NCBI GenBank assembly: GCA_028870115.1
Contig: JAGWQH010000042.1
Span: 1 to 63,708, forward strand
Origin: Candidatus Methylomirabilota bacterium
GTDB lineage: Bacteria; Methylomirabilota; Methylomirabilia; Methylomirabilales; Methylomirabilaceae
DNA length: 63,708 nucleotides
Direction: 5' to 3'
In this document: positions 19,660 through 27,801 of the stretch, one piece after another
Numbering within the stretch: the first letter of the stretch is position 1
Layout of the letters: the number at the start of each line of letters is the position of its first letter
Program-made: the position numbers and the translations under genes
The notes under the pieces: generated by a model
Databases searched by the model: none
What the model saw: the letters and a program-made list of their open reading frames with translations, nothing else
Told to the model about the DNA's origin: nothing

Positions 19660-20100
19660 ATGCGAAAATTTCTTATCGCTGTCTTGCTGGCCCTGACCAT
19701 TGGGGGGATGCTTGTGCCTGCCAGCGCTCTCGCCAAGCGCGTATCGGTCTTTGGGAGCCTGGCGATTGCCAAGTGCACCGACGGAGCATGCACCAGCACA
19801 ACAGGGTTGACCACTGAGTTCAACGGGATTGCGGTCATCGCCAACCCCGGATTGGAGAAGACTATCACGTTTCAGATCCCACCCTTTACGTTTCCGATCT
19901 TCGCGAACAAGGAGAGAAGTGACCCGGGCGACAGCGATCTGGACACAATCCTGTGCCTGGTGAACGTCAGCGGAAGCTCCCAGACGATCAGGTTGACGCT
20001 CCGAGATATGGATGGGAATCCCGTCGCGCTCACAACCGACACCTTCACAGTAGATGTTAACCACACCCTCAGCCTCCTTCTCTCGGATCTGCTTCCATAG
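19660..20100 (+). CDS. Secreted protein of unknown function
   Basis: 146 residues. Signal peptide MRKFLIAVLLALTIGG followed by a cleavage site near SALA-KR. The mature part is beta-rich, with two early cysteines (KCTDGACTSTTG) and a later one (TILCLVNVSG), and ends hydrophobic (LSLLLSDLLP). AAAGGGGG lies just upstream of the ATG. I do not recognise the family; it resembles small extracytoplasmic beta-sandwich proteins. Confidence 0.65.
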   Translation: MRKFLIAVLLALTIGGMLVPASALAKRVSVFGSLAIAKCTDGACTSTTGLTTEFNGIAVIANPGLEKTITFQIPPFTFPIFANKERSDPGDSDLDTILCLVNVSGSSQTIRLTLRDMDGNPVALTTDTFTVDVNHTLSLLLSDLLP

Positions 20101-20265
20101 CTGGACAAAAGGAGACAAGAAGCCACCTCTTTTTCTCATTAAAAGAGCTCCTGGCCGCAGTGAGTGACTTTCTCTTGAAGCCCGGATATGGTTGCCTGTG
20201 TTGCACCCGCGTAGTAGAATGGCGCAGCGTTCCTCTCATACGTAACGAGGCGGAGGTTAAGTTGG

Positions 20266-20298
20266 CTGTAAGGGCGGGTTTGAAACCCGCCCTTACAG
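20266..20298. repeat. Perfect 16-bp inverted repeat (REP-like)
   Basis: CTGTAAGGGCGGGTTT, one central G, and its exact complement. This type of GGGCGGGTTT palindrome is a dispersed intergenic repeat in many genomes. It lies in the 20101-20379 gap, which contains no other recognised feature. Confidence 0.8.
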
Positions 20299-20379
20299 TT
20301 GGAGTGAGGTGATCACACCATCAGCGCGAGCGTAGCTGGAAAACCACTTCAGCGTCATCCCACTCGCGAGGCGCGCGGG

Positions 20380-21078
20380 CTGGAGGCGCTTTGCCGACAG
20401 GTTATCGCCTGCCGGCGATGCCCGAGGCTGGTGCGACATCGAGAGCGGACGGCTCAAGAGAAGGTGCGGCGCTACCGCGATTGGGACTACTGGGGACGAC
20501 CGGTCCCCGGTTTCGGCGATCCGACCGCCCGGCTATTGGTAGTCGGCTTGGCGCCCGCAGCTCACGGTGGCAATCGGACCGGTCGAATCTTTACCGGGGA
20601 TCGGAGCGGCGACTTCTTGTACCGGGCGCTCCACCGGGCTGGGTTCGCCAGTCAGCCGACCTCAACCGATCGCAATGATGGCCTTCACCTCACGGATTGC
20701 TATATCACTGCCGCTGTCCGATGCGCCCCACCAGACAACAAGCCAACCCCAATCGAACTTGAGCGCTGTCGCCCCTTCCTCCTGGAGGAACTCACGCTAC
20801 TCCGGAAGATCCGGGTGATCGTGGCCTTGGGCCAGATCGCCTTCCGGGCCTGCCTTCATGCTCTGGAGACACATGGCGTTCCGCTGCCGACCCCCACGCC
20901 ACGCTTCGGACATGGACAGGTCACGATCTTTCAGCATGATCTCGTGCTGATCGCCTCGTATCATCCGAGCCAACAGAATACTCAGACCGGCAGATTGACC
21001 GAAACGATGTTCCAGCAGATTTTTGACGTAGCAAGGCGCTATCTGGATGCAAGTTCTGGTGAATCAGCGACGGGATAA
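20380..21078 (+). CDS. Family 5 (UdgB-type) uracil-DNA glycosylase
   Basis: Base-excision repair enzyme removing uracil from DNA. Motif A is LAPAAHGGNRTGRIFTGDRS and motif B is ASYHPSQQNTQTGRL. Two cysteines in ACRRCPRLVRHRER near the N-terminus and two further ones (CYITAAVRC) fit the 4Fe-4S cluster. To include the CRRCP motif the protein must start upstream of the first GTG (20431), and the only candidate before the in-frame TGA is a CTG (20380) or another unusual codon. Start uncertain; identity firm. Confidence 0.88.
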   Translation: MEALCRQVIACRRCPRLVRHRERTAQEKVRRYRDWDYWGRPVPGFGDPTARLLVVGLAPAAHGGNRTGRIFTGDRSGDFLYRALHRAGFASQPTSTDRNDGLHLTDCYITAAVRCAPPDNKPTPIELERCRPFLLEELTLLRKIRVIVALGQIAFRACLHALETHGVPLPTPTPRFGHGQVTIFQHDLVLIASYHPSQQNTQTGRLTETMFQQIFDVARRYLDASSGESATG

Positions 21079-21091
21079 CGACACAGCGCAG

Positions 21092-21808
21092 ATGGCGGGA
21101 ACTAAATCCGGCTGTCGGCGAGCTGTTTTGCTGGATTTCGATCATACCCTCTTTGATACGGATCGTTTCTTTTGGGTCGATCTGAAGTCTGCCTTTACTC
21201 AATTCGGCGTCTCCGATGACGCCTGGGAAAAGAGCTACGAGACGATCTGGCCATCAGGATATTCGCTCCAGAAGCACCTGGAGGCGCTTTTCAGGCTGGG
21301 CGCCATCCCATCCGCCTCCATAGCTTCTGCGATGCAAGAGGCCCTAGAACAGACTTTTTCTGACCTGCGCCCGTACCTGTTCCCCGATGTTGTAGTGTTT
21401 CTGAATGCGGCGCGCCGTCGAGAGTTCGATCTGCTCCTGCTCTCCTTCGGTGACCCGGCTTGGCAAAGCTATAAGGTACGAGCCTCCGGGCTTACCTCGT
21501 ATTTCACGCAGATCGTGTATACACCACACGAAAAAGGGAAAGCAGACATGCTTGTTACGCTTGCTTCAACCTATGCGGAGATCCACGTCATCGATAACAA
21601 TCCGGCTGATCTTGATGCCATGAAGACGTCCATCCCTCGACTGCACACGTATCTGATCTGTCGCGTCGAGCCATCCGCGCTTGAGGGGGCTGACCCGCTA
21701 GTGCGGGATCGCTTCCGCGAGGCCGCCAGGTATCTCACAATCCCCTCCCGCTTGCCGCACCGGCAATGCCGGAACTTGAATGAGGTGCCCCTTCCATGGC
21801 CGAACTGA
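21092..21808 (+). CDS. HAD-superfamily hydrolase
   Basis: About 238 residues with the HAD motifs: nucleophile DFDHTLFDT, motif II in LLLSFGD, the lysine in HEKGKADML and acidic motif IV VIDNNPADLD. A small helical cap lies between motifs I and II. These are phosphatases or phosphomutases of small metabolites; the substrate is unknown. An in-frame ATG at 21047 would overlap the glycosylase gene. Its end overlaps the next gene by 13 bases, suggesting a unit with the sugar kinase. Confidence 0.85.
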   Translation: MAGTKSGCRRAVLLDFDHTLFDTDRFFWVDLKSAFTQFGVSDDAWEKSYETIWPSGYSLQKHLEALFRLGAIPSASIASAMQEALEQTFSDLRPYLFPDVVVFLNAARRREFDLLLLSFGDPAWQSYKVRASGLTSYFTQIVYTPHEKGKADMLVTLASTYAEIHVIDNNPADLDAMKTSIPRLHTYLICRVEPSALEGADPLVRDRFREAARYLTIPSRLPHRQCRNLNEVPLPWPN

Positions 21809-22818
21809 TTGTCGCCAAGGCTCCGACGCGCATCGACTTTGCGGGCGGTACGCTCGACATCCCGCCGCTCCACGTCTTTCACCAACCGGCGATCACCGTC
21901 AATGTCGCGATCGACCTTGTCGCCGAGGTTACTGTGACACGCCGGCCGGGTTGCGCGATCAGACTGATCGCATCCGATCAAGGGCGACAACTGATCTGGT
22001 CGTCCCGCGAAAAGATCGCCTGGGCGCGCCGGCCATTTCTGGAGATGCTGGCCAGGCTGATCCGATCGCTCGCGCCCGATACCGGCCTGGAGGTCAGGAC
22101 TGCCTGTCAGGCGCCGGCCGGCGCCGGCACCGGCGGTTCTTCGGCATTGGCGGTCGCCACCGCGGCCGCCTTATCGGCGGCCGCGGGCCGGCCGCTTAAC
22201 CGTGGAGCACTGATCGAGCACGCGAAGGCTATCGAGACGCAAGCGATCCGTGTCCCCACCGGCTATCAGGATTACTACGCCGCCGCCTACGGCGGCGCCA
22301 GCAGCATCGAATTCGGGCTCACCGGCATCCACAGGACCTCGATTGCGCAGCGGCCATTTCTTATGGAGCTTCAGCAACATCTCTTGCTCCTCTATCTCGG
22401 CAAGCCTCGCTTCTCGGGCGCCAACAACTGGGATCTGTTCAAGCGCCACATGGAAGGGGATCGCGGGACGCTGGCCTTCTTCGATGCGCTCCAGAAGAAT
22501 GCCCTTGCTATGCGGGATGCCTTCCAAGCGCAGGACCTGCATGGCATCGCCCGGCTCCTGAACCGAGATTGGGAGATCCGGCGACAGGCGCTTCCCACCA
22601 TGAGCAGCCCCGCCATCGACCAATTGATCCATTCCCTGAAGCGTGCCGGCGCCCTCGGGGCCAGGATCTGCGGCGCAGGCGGCGGAGGCTGTCTCGCCCT
22701 CATCATCAAGCCGGAGGCCAGGACGACGCTCATCGCCCTGGCCGAGGCCGCAGGCGCCAAAAGCCTGCCCTCTGTCATCAATACGCGAGGCCTGGTGGTC
22801 CGCCGCAGAAAGGCATAA
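21796..22818 (+). CDS. GHMP kinase, heptose-7-phosphate kinase-like
   Basis: 340-residue GHMP-fold small-molecule kinase. It begins APTRIDFAGGTLDIPP, the start seen in HddA-like D-glycero-D-manno-heptose 7-phosphate kinases. The ATP loop is APAGAGTGGSSALAVA (~residue 105) and the C-terminal motif is CGAGGGGCLALI. It may work in heptose-nucleotide synthesis with the rfaE2 product at 35.4-35.9 kb, but it is not adjacent and a fucose/galactose-type substrate cannot be excluded. Confidence 0.85.
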   Translation: MAELIVAKAPTRIDFAGGTLDIPPLHVFHQPAITVNVAIDLVAEVTVTRRPGCAIRLIASDQGRQLIWSSREKIAWARRPFLEMLARLIRSLAPDTGLEVRTACQAPAGAGTGGSSALAVATAAALSAAAGRPLNRGALIEHAKAIETQAIRVPTGYQDYYAAAYGGASSIEFGLTGIHRTSIAQRPFLMELQQHLLLLYLGKPRFSGANNWDLFKRHMEGDRGTLAFFDALQKNALAMRDAFQAQDLHGIARLLNRDWEIRRQALPTMSSPAIDQLIHSLKRAGALGARICGAGGGGCLALIIKPEARTTLIALAEAAGAKSLPSVINTRGLVVRRRKA

Positions 22819-22921
22819 CCGCCTGAACGCCTGACCGCTGCCTTGTAGATGCACCGTAAGAAGCTCTATTCATTTTTCCCTTGCATCGGCTGAAAGGTTC
22901 CACTATCGTAAAATCACACAA

Positions 22922-22983
22922 GAAAGGAGGTGATCCAGTGGGCTTACCATTAACCATCTGGACATGTGAGGTGATTGTAACGT
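22922..22983 (+). CDS. Tiny ORF behind an extended anti-16S ribosome site
   Basis: AGAAAGGAGGTGATCCAG (22922-22939) is an 18-nt match to the complement of the usual 16S rRNA 3' end. The following GTG (22938) opens a 15-codon ORF (VGLPLTIWTCEVIVT) ending at TAG 22983-22985. The perfect ribosome site suggests a translated leader peptide or a ribosome-sequestering element, placed before a structured region. Confidence 0.4.
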
Positions 22984-23120
22984 AGGCGTGTCTTCCTCAC
23001 CGGATCGACTGCCTATGGATTCCGCCTACGGAATTCCAGCGGTCACCGAGCCCCGAAGCCTTGGCCTTGTCCAGCCAGGCCCCGCGATGTTGCAGCGGGG
23101 AAGCGCTTCGGGGCTTTTAC
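22981..23120 (+). ncRNA. Candidate structured RNA with three-way junction
   Basis: Domain 1 pairs CGTAGGCG (22981-22988) with CGCCTACG (23023-23030). Domain 2 is a three-way junction. P1 is 11 perfect pairs (23049-23059 with 23105-23115), P2 is 23060-23065 with 23074-23079, and P3 is CCCCGC (23080-23085) with GCGGGG (23095-23100). A short U-run follows P1. It matches no RNA family I know. The 22819-23378 gap has no other gene; 23260-23325 repeats GGATCCTT three times. Confidence 0.5.
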
Positions 23121-23378
23121 TTTCGGTGGGGGTCGCCGGACGATGCGGTGATACTGCATACTTCAGCCGCGTCCTGCTCCACGATCTCCGGTTCTCTCTA
23201 CTCCAACTTCTGACCCACATCTTCAACCGTTATCCTAATCTTCAGAACTTGCCTATAAGTAAGGATCCTTGAAACGCCCGGTGCAGCATGATCACACCGC
23301 AGGATCCTTCGTAACGATCCTTGGAATCAGTCCCGCCCTCTGCTATCATTGCATTAAGATGACGTAGCAGGAGAGGCC

Positions 23379-23618
23379 ATGCCGACCCCTGAGGAACTCA
23401 AGGAAGAGGAAAGAAAGTTACGGCAACTTCGGCTGGTGGTCAGCCTCACGATGAGCACGATCAGCCAGACGACACTTTCGCTGGAGGAAGCCTCCAAGAT
23501 GGTTGTCGCCACGAGGGAGTTGGCGCTGCGCCTCTTTCCCGGGAAGGAGCTGGCCTTCGATCTGATTTATCAGCCCCGCTTTCGGAGACTTCTGGCCGAA
23601 CGGTTCCGCCTCCATTGA
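23379..23618 (+). CDS. Small helical cytoplasmic protein, unknown function
   Basis: 79 residues, strongly charged and predicted helical: PEELKEEERKLRQLRLVVSL, then an ISQTTLSLEEASKMVVATRE segment, and a basic tail FRRLLAERFRLH. AGGAGAGG precedes the ATG. Coding character and spacing to nfo (31 bp) support a real gene co-transcribed with it. No recognised family. Confidence 0.7.
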   Translation: MPTPEELKEEERKLRQLRLVVSLTMSTISQTTLSLEEASKMVVATRELALRLFPGKELAFDLIYQPRFRRLLAERFRLH

Positions 23619-23649
23619 GGTAGGGATCCCCTCGGCATTCTCACCAATA

Positions 23650-24549
23650 ATGACGCAGAAATCGCAGCAGCTCGCTGGGGCCGACCTGCTCCTCGGCGCT
23701 CACATGTCGATCGCGGGAGGGGTCGATCTGGCGCCGCTGCGGGGTCAGCAAGTTGGCTGTCGGACGATCCAGCTTTTCACCAAAAGCAGTAATCAGTGGC
23801 GGGCCAGGTCCTTACCCTCCGAAGAGATCGACCGATTCCGTACAAATCTTCAGGCTGCTGCCATCGCTCCGACCATAGCTCACGGCGCCTATCTGATCAA
23901 TCTGGCGTCAACGGATCCAGTATTGCATCAGAGATCGATGGCCGCCTGCCTGGAGGAAATCGAGCGGGCCGAGGCGCTGAGCATCCCGTATTTAGTGATT
24001 CATCCAGGAGCCCACATGGGAGCCGGCGAGGAAGTGGGATTACGACGGGTGGCTAGCAGTCTCCGGGAACTGCTGAAGCGGACGAAGGGCTATCGGGTCC
24101 AGGTGGTGCTCGAGACCACGGCCGGCCAGGGAACCACCTTGGGGCATCGCTTCGAGCAGATCGCGCTGCTTCTGAATCAGATCGATCTGCCGGAGCGGAC
24201 GGGGGTCTGCCTGGATACCTGCCACCTGTTTGCGGCCGGCTACGACATCCGGACATCCGAAGGATATGACGCCGTCCTGCGTGAGTTCGATCAGGTCGTG
24301 GGCCTCTCCTGTCTCAGAGTCATTCACCTCAACGACAGTAAAAAGCAGTTGGGATGTCGCGTGGACCGCCACGAGCACATCGGCAAGGGGACGATCGGCC
24401 TTGAGGCGTTCCGCTGCCTGATTACCGATTCCCGCCTGTGTGAGATTCCGATGATCATCGAAACCCCGAAGGACGGCGACTTCGTCAAGGCCGATCGCCG
24501 CAATCTGAAGACCCTCCAAGAGCTTGCGAAGAAGCAGCCGGTGGCGTGA
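23650..24549 (+). CDS. nfo: Endonuclease IV (AP endonuclease)
   Basis: 299-residue TIM-barrel AP endonuclease acting on abasic DNA in base-excision repair. Three family signatures are intact: LETTAGQGTTLG, VCLDTCHLFAAGYD and HLNDSK followed by RVDRHEHIGKG, which carry the tri-zinc ligands; the barrel ends IIETPKD. It starts ATG 23650. The uracil-DNA glycosylase encoded 2.6 kb upstream would create its substrate. Confidence 0.96.
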   Translation: MTQKSQQLAGADLLLGAHMSIAGGVDLAPLRGQQVGCRTIQLFTKSSNQWRARSLPSEEIDRFRTNLQAAAIAPTIAHGAYLINLASTDPVLHQRSMAACLEEIERAEALSIPYLVIHPGAHMGAGEEVGLRRVASSLRELLKRTKGYRVQVVLETTAGQGTTLGHRFEQIALLLNQIDLPERTGVCLDTCHLFAAGYDIRTSEGYDAVLREFDQVVGLSCLRVIHLNDSKKQLGCRVDRHEHIGKGTIGLEAFRCLITDSRLCEIPMIIETPKDGDFVKADRRNLKTLQELAKKQPVA

Positions 24550-24573
24550 TTTTATGGCTTCGAAAGCCCCTAT

Positions 24574-24663
24574 GTCATTGCGAGGCGAAGCCGAAGCAAT
24601 CTCACAGCCTTTCCGGATAACTACAGCAAGATTGCCGCGCTCCCGTTGGTCGCTCGCAATGAC
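24574..24663. repeat. GTCATTGCGAG dispersed repeat, copy 1
   Basis: Starts GTCATTGCGAGGCGAAGCC and ends CGCTCGCAATGAC, with outer arms in inverted orientation. The same element occurs at 29168-29256. The remainder of the gap to ftsE shows no gene. Confidence 0.85.
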
Positions 24664-24793
24664 GTCTGACCGCTGAGATTTTTGGTTGCATTGATTCTGA
24701 AAAGGAGTTAACGTGAGATTCTGAGGAGAGGTGAGAAAAGCTCCGCGGCCGGCAGGGTAAAGATGCAAGGAGGTCACCCAGGGCTATTTCGCT

Positions 24794-25501
24794 ATGATCC
24801 AGATGTTCCATGTATACAAAACGTTTGGAAAAGATCTGGAGGCCCTGGTCGATGTCGATCTTCATATTCACAAAGGAGAGATGGTCTTTCTGGCGGGTCC
24901 TAACGGCGCCGGGAAAAGCACGCTGCTCCGCTTGATCTTTTGCGATGAGCTTCCTACCTCCGGCCAGATCCTGGTCAATGGCCGCAACATCGTCCGCATG
25001 AAACCAAGAGCCGTCCCATATCTGAGGCGGACTCTGGGGATCGTCTTTCAGGATTTCAAGCTCCTTCGCGACCGGACCGTCGCGGAGAATCTTGCCCTGG
25101 TTGCCAGAGTGGTCGGCATGACGACGCTGGAGGCCCAGCGCAAGGTCGAGCAACTACTGAAGCTGGTCGGGCTGTCGCACAAGGCGCAGATGACGCCGGT
25201 TAAGCTGTCAACCGGCGAGCAGCAGCGGGTGGCAATGGCGAGGGCGCTGATGAATGATCCTCTCGTCATTTTGGCTGATGAGCCGACCGGGAACCTGGAT
25301 CCTGAGCTGGCCACAGACGTGCTGCAATTGCTTTCTGAGATTAACGCGCAGGGGACTACGGTCTTGGTAGCCACTCACAATCTCAAGCTGGCACAGGAGG
25401 CGGGCTGCCGCACAGTTTTCCTCAAGCACGGCAGGATCGTCGAGGAATGGCAGCGAGTGAATGGGCTGGCAGGCCCGGCTCGACTGAAGAGTTTGGGGTG
25501 A
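24794..25501 (+). CDS. ftsE: Cell division ATP-binding protein FtsE
   Basis: 235-residue ABC ATPase: Walker A GPNGAGKST, Q-loop FQDFKLL, signature LSTGEQQR, Walker B ILADEPTGNLD. With FtsX it forms the divisome ABC complex that activates septal peptidoglycan hydrolysis. The nearest ribosome site (AAGGAGGT) is about 18 bases before ATG 24794, farther than usual; no better start is seen. Followed by ftsX and envC, the complete FtsEX-EnvC set. Confidence 0.95.
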   Translation: MIQMFHVYKTFGKDLEALVDVDLHIHKGEMVFLAGPNGAGKSTLLRLIFCDELPTSGQILVNGRNIVRMKPRAVPYLRRTLGIVFQDFKLLRDRTVAENLALVARVVGMTTLEAQRKVEQLLKLVGLSHKAQMTPVKLSTGEQQRVAMARALMNDPLVILADEPTGNLDPELATDVLQLLSEINAQGTTVLVATHNLKLAQEAGCRTVFLKHGRIVEEWQRVNGLAGPARLKSLG

Positions 25502-25555
25502 AGCGCTTCGGACTGAGGCCGGGTCTCCCCGTATATCGCCCGTGGCATCCGGCTG

Positions 25556-26452
25556 ATGATTGAGAAGCTGAAGCATCTCTTGACCTATGCCCTGATCAAC
25601 CTGGTTCGCGCCGGATGGGGTGGCTTGGCGTCGATTGCCAGCATCGCGGTATCGTTTGTCATCATCGGCATCTTTCTTCTTTTGATTCAACATTTCAACG
25701 CACTTGTTACTGAGTGGCAGGAACAGTTCCAGGTGTCTGTCTTTCTGGATAACCAGATTACCCCTTTACAACTGGAGATGCTCAGGCGACGGATCGAGAA
25801 CGAGGCGGCCATCAAGACCTTCACGTTCACGAGTAAGGAAGAAGCGCTTGCCAACTTCCGCCGGGAACTCAAGGGGCAGGAAAGTCTCCTCGAGGGTCTG
25901 GGGGATAACCCGCTCCCCGCGTCGTTCCAACTCAAGATTCGCGAAGGATATCAAAGCTCGGAAGCCCTCAAAGCGCTCAGCGCGTTTCTGAGCCGCCTCG
26001 AGGGGGTGGAGGATATCCAGTACGGGCAGGAATGGGTCGAGCGTATATCCCAGGCCGCACGACTCATCAGGCTGCTGGGCGCCATCATCGGTTCGGTGCT
26101 CACGCTCGGGTCGGCGATGATCGTCTCGAATACCATTCGACTCGCAGTCTATGCGCGCGCGCAGGAGATTGAGATCATGCGCCTCGTCGGCGCCACCAAG
26201 GCATATATCCGCGCCCCCTTCCTGGTGGAGGGGATGCTCCAAGGCGGCCTTGGCGCCGGGCTCGCACTGGGTGTACTGTTCGCGGCCTACCGTTTCGTCG
26301 CGCCGACCTTCAATTTAGCCTCCCCGCTCTTCCCGACAGTGGCGGGTCGAGGATTCCTGGAATCGTCGATGATGGCAGGTCTGGTGGGCGGGGGCGCGGT
26401 GATCGGCGCCCTGGGCAGCTCGCTCGCTGTCAGCCGCTTCCTCAAGATGTAG
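25556..26452 (+). CDS. ftsX: Cell division protein FtsX
   Basis: 298 residues with the MacB/FtsX permease layout: a first helix (ASIAVSFVIIGIFLLLIQHF), a periplasmic domain (about 45-160, FQVSVFLDNQITPLQLEML), then three C-terminal helices including LLGAIIGSVLTLGSAMIV and the coupling stretch EIEIMRLVGATKAYIRAPFL. It transmits FtsE ATP hydrolysis to the periplasmic activator encoded next. Confidence 0.95.
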   Translation: MIEKLKHLLTYALINLVRAGWGGLASIASIAVSFVIIGIFLLLIQHFNALVTEWQEQFQVSVFLDNQITPLQLEMLRRRIENEAAIKTFTFTSKEEALANFRRELKGQESLLEGLGDNPLPASFQLKIREGYQSSEALKALSAFLSRLEGVEDIQYGQEWVERISQAARLIRLLGAIIGSVLTLGSAMIVSNTIRLAVYARAQEIEIMRLVGATKAYIRAPFLVEGMLQGGLGAGLALGVLFAAYRFVAPTFNLASPLFPTVAGRGFLESSMMAGLVGGGAVIGALGSSLAVSRFLKM

Positions 26453-26476
26453 CCGGCAGTCACTGGAAGGGGGATA

Positions 26477-27712
26477 ATGGCTCGTTCACCTTGTACCCTT
26501 CTGGCAGTGATGGCCCTTATAGCGACCTTTTTTCTCGTCTCTTCATCCGGCCTGGCGGCTGAACCAAGGATGGGCTCCTCATCGCGCCTCCGCAAGAAGC
26601 GCGAAGAGCTCAGTCACGTAAAAAAAGAGCTCGACCGTGAGCGTAAGCAGGCGCAGCGGGTAGCGCAGAAAGAGCGAACACTTTCCGAGGAGTTGGACCG
26701 GATTGATCGGGAGCTTCAGCAGAAGGGACGGGAACTGAAAGAGCTGCAGGTCAAGCTGAAAATCGGCACGGAACGGCTTCAGACTACTCAGCGCGATATC
26801 AAGCTGACCCGGACTCACCTTGACCAGTTACAGGACCTGTTTCGGAGGCGTGTCCGCGCCATCTATAAACAGGGGCGGTATGGCTATGTCCAGGCCCTCC
26901 TATCCTCGGAGGATCTGTCGGGCGCCGAGCGCCGCATACGATATCTGGCGACGATTGCGAATCAGGATCAGCGAATGGTTGCTGCGTACACCGCTACCCT
27001 CCAGACGCTTGGGACTCAGCAGGCCGAACTGGAACGATCGAAGGCTGAGCTGACCCTGGGACAGAAGACCGTTACAGAAAAGCGCGAAGAGATCTTGGAA
27101 CAGAAGTATGCCAGACGCGTGTTGTTGGCCAAGGTGCAGGAAGAAAAGAAGGGGCACCTGGCGGCAGTTCGGGAACTGGAGCTGGCAGCCCGCGAGCTCC
27201 AGAGCCTCATCGGTCGCCTGCAGCAACAGAGGCGGCTCCAGATCGGGAGAGCGCCTCATCCCGCACCGTCTCGGACCACTGGCTTGACTGAAGAACCAAA
27301 CGGATCGTTTGCATCGCTCAAGGGCCGCTTGCCGTGGCCTACCGCCGGCGTCCTGGCCTCCACATTCGGCCGGAAGGAGCACGCACGCTACAGGACGGTG
27401 ACCTTCAACCACGGCATCGAGATCAATGCTCCAGACGGACAAAAGATCGCTTCGGTCTCCGACGGCGTTGTGCTGTACGCCGATTGGTTCAAAGGGTATG
27501 GCCGCTTGATCGTCCTTGACCACGGGGAAGGATACTACACCGTCTATGCGCATGCCGCAGAGATCCTCGTCAAGGTGGGTGATCAAGTGGCGAAGGGACA
27601 GACCATCGGGTCGGTGGGCAGTTCGGGGTCGGTAACCGGATCACAACTTTATTTCGAAGTACGGTATCGGGGTGGGCCTCAGGATCCCGTAGCCTGGCTT
27701 GCCCCCATGTGA
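26477..27712 (+). CDS. envC: EnvC-type murein hydrolase activator with degenerate LytM domain
   Basis: 411 residues. Signal peptide ending near SGLAA, a long coiled coil (~35-245) that contacts FtsX in the family, and a C-terminal M23/LytM domain. The zinc ligands of active M23 enzymes are replaced: the usual HxxxD reads NHGIE and the usual LHFE reads LYFEVR, exactly as in non-catalytic EnvC. It therefore activates an amidase rather than cutting peptidoglycan. The cognate amidase is not in the window. Confidence 0.92.
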   Translation: MARSPCTLLAVMALIATFFLVSSSGLAAEPRMGSSSRLRKKREELSHVKKELDRERKQAQRVAQKERTLSEELDRIDRELQQKGRELKELQVKLKIGTERLQTTQRDIKLTRTHLDQLQDLFRRRVRAIYKQGRYGYVQALLSSEDLSGAERRIRYLATIANQDQRMVAAYTATLQTLGTQQAELERSKAELTLGQKTVTEKREEILEQKYARRVLLAKVQEEKKGHLAAVRELELAARELQSLIGRLQQQRRLQIGRAPHPAPSRTTGLTEEPNGSFASLKGRLPWPTAGVLASTFGRKEHARYRTVTFNHGIEINAPDGQKIASVSDGVVLYADWFKGYGRLIVLDHGEGYYTVYAHAAEILVKVGDQVAKGQTIGSVGSSGSVTGSQLYFEVRYRGGPQDPVAWLAPM

Positions 27713-27801
27713 AGTGGAAGCGCAGGATCGAGGGCTAAAGATTTAGGATTTCAAACCGGAGGGGACCCTACCCCCTATACCCGTTCTTTTAGGAGGAATC
27801 G

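Noticed and set aside
26477-27712. Active M23 endopeptidase
   Set aside because: Two zinc-ligand motifs are replaced (NHGIE, LYFE), as in the non-catalytic EnvC activators.
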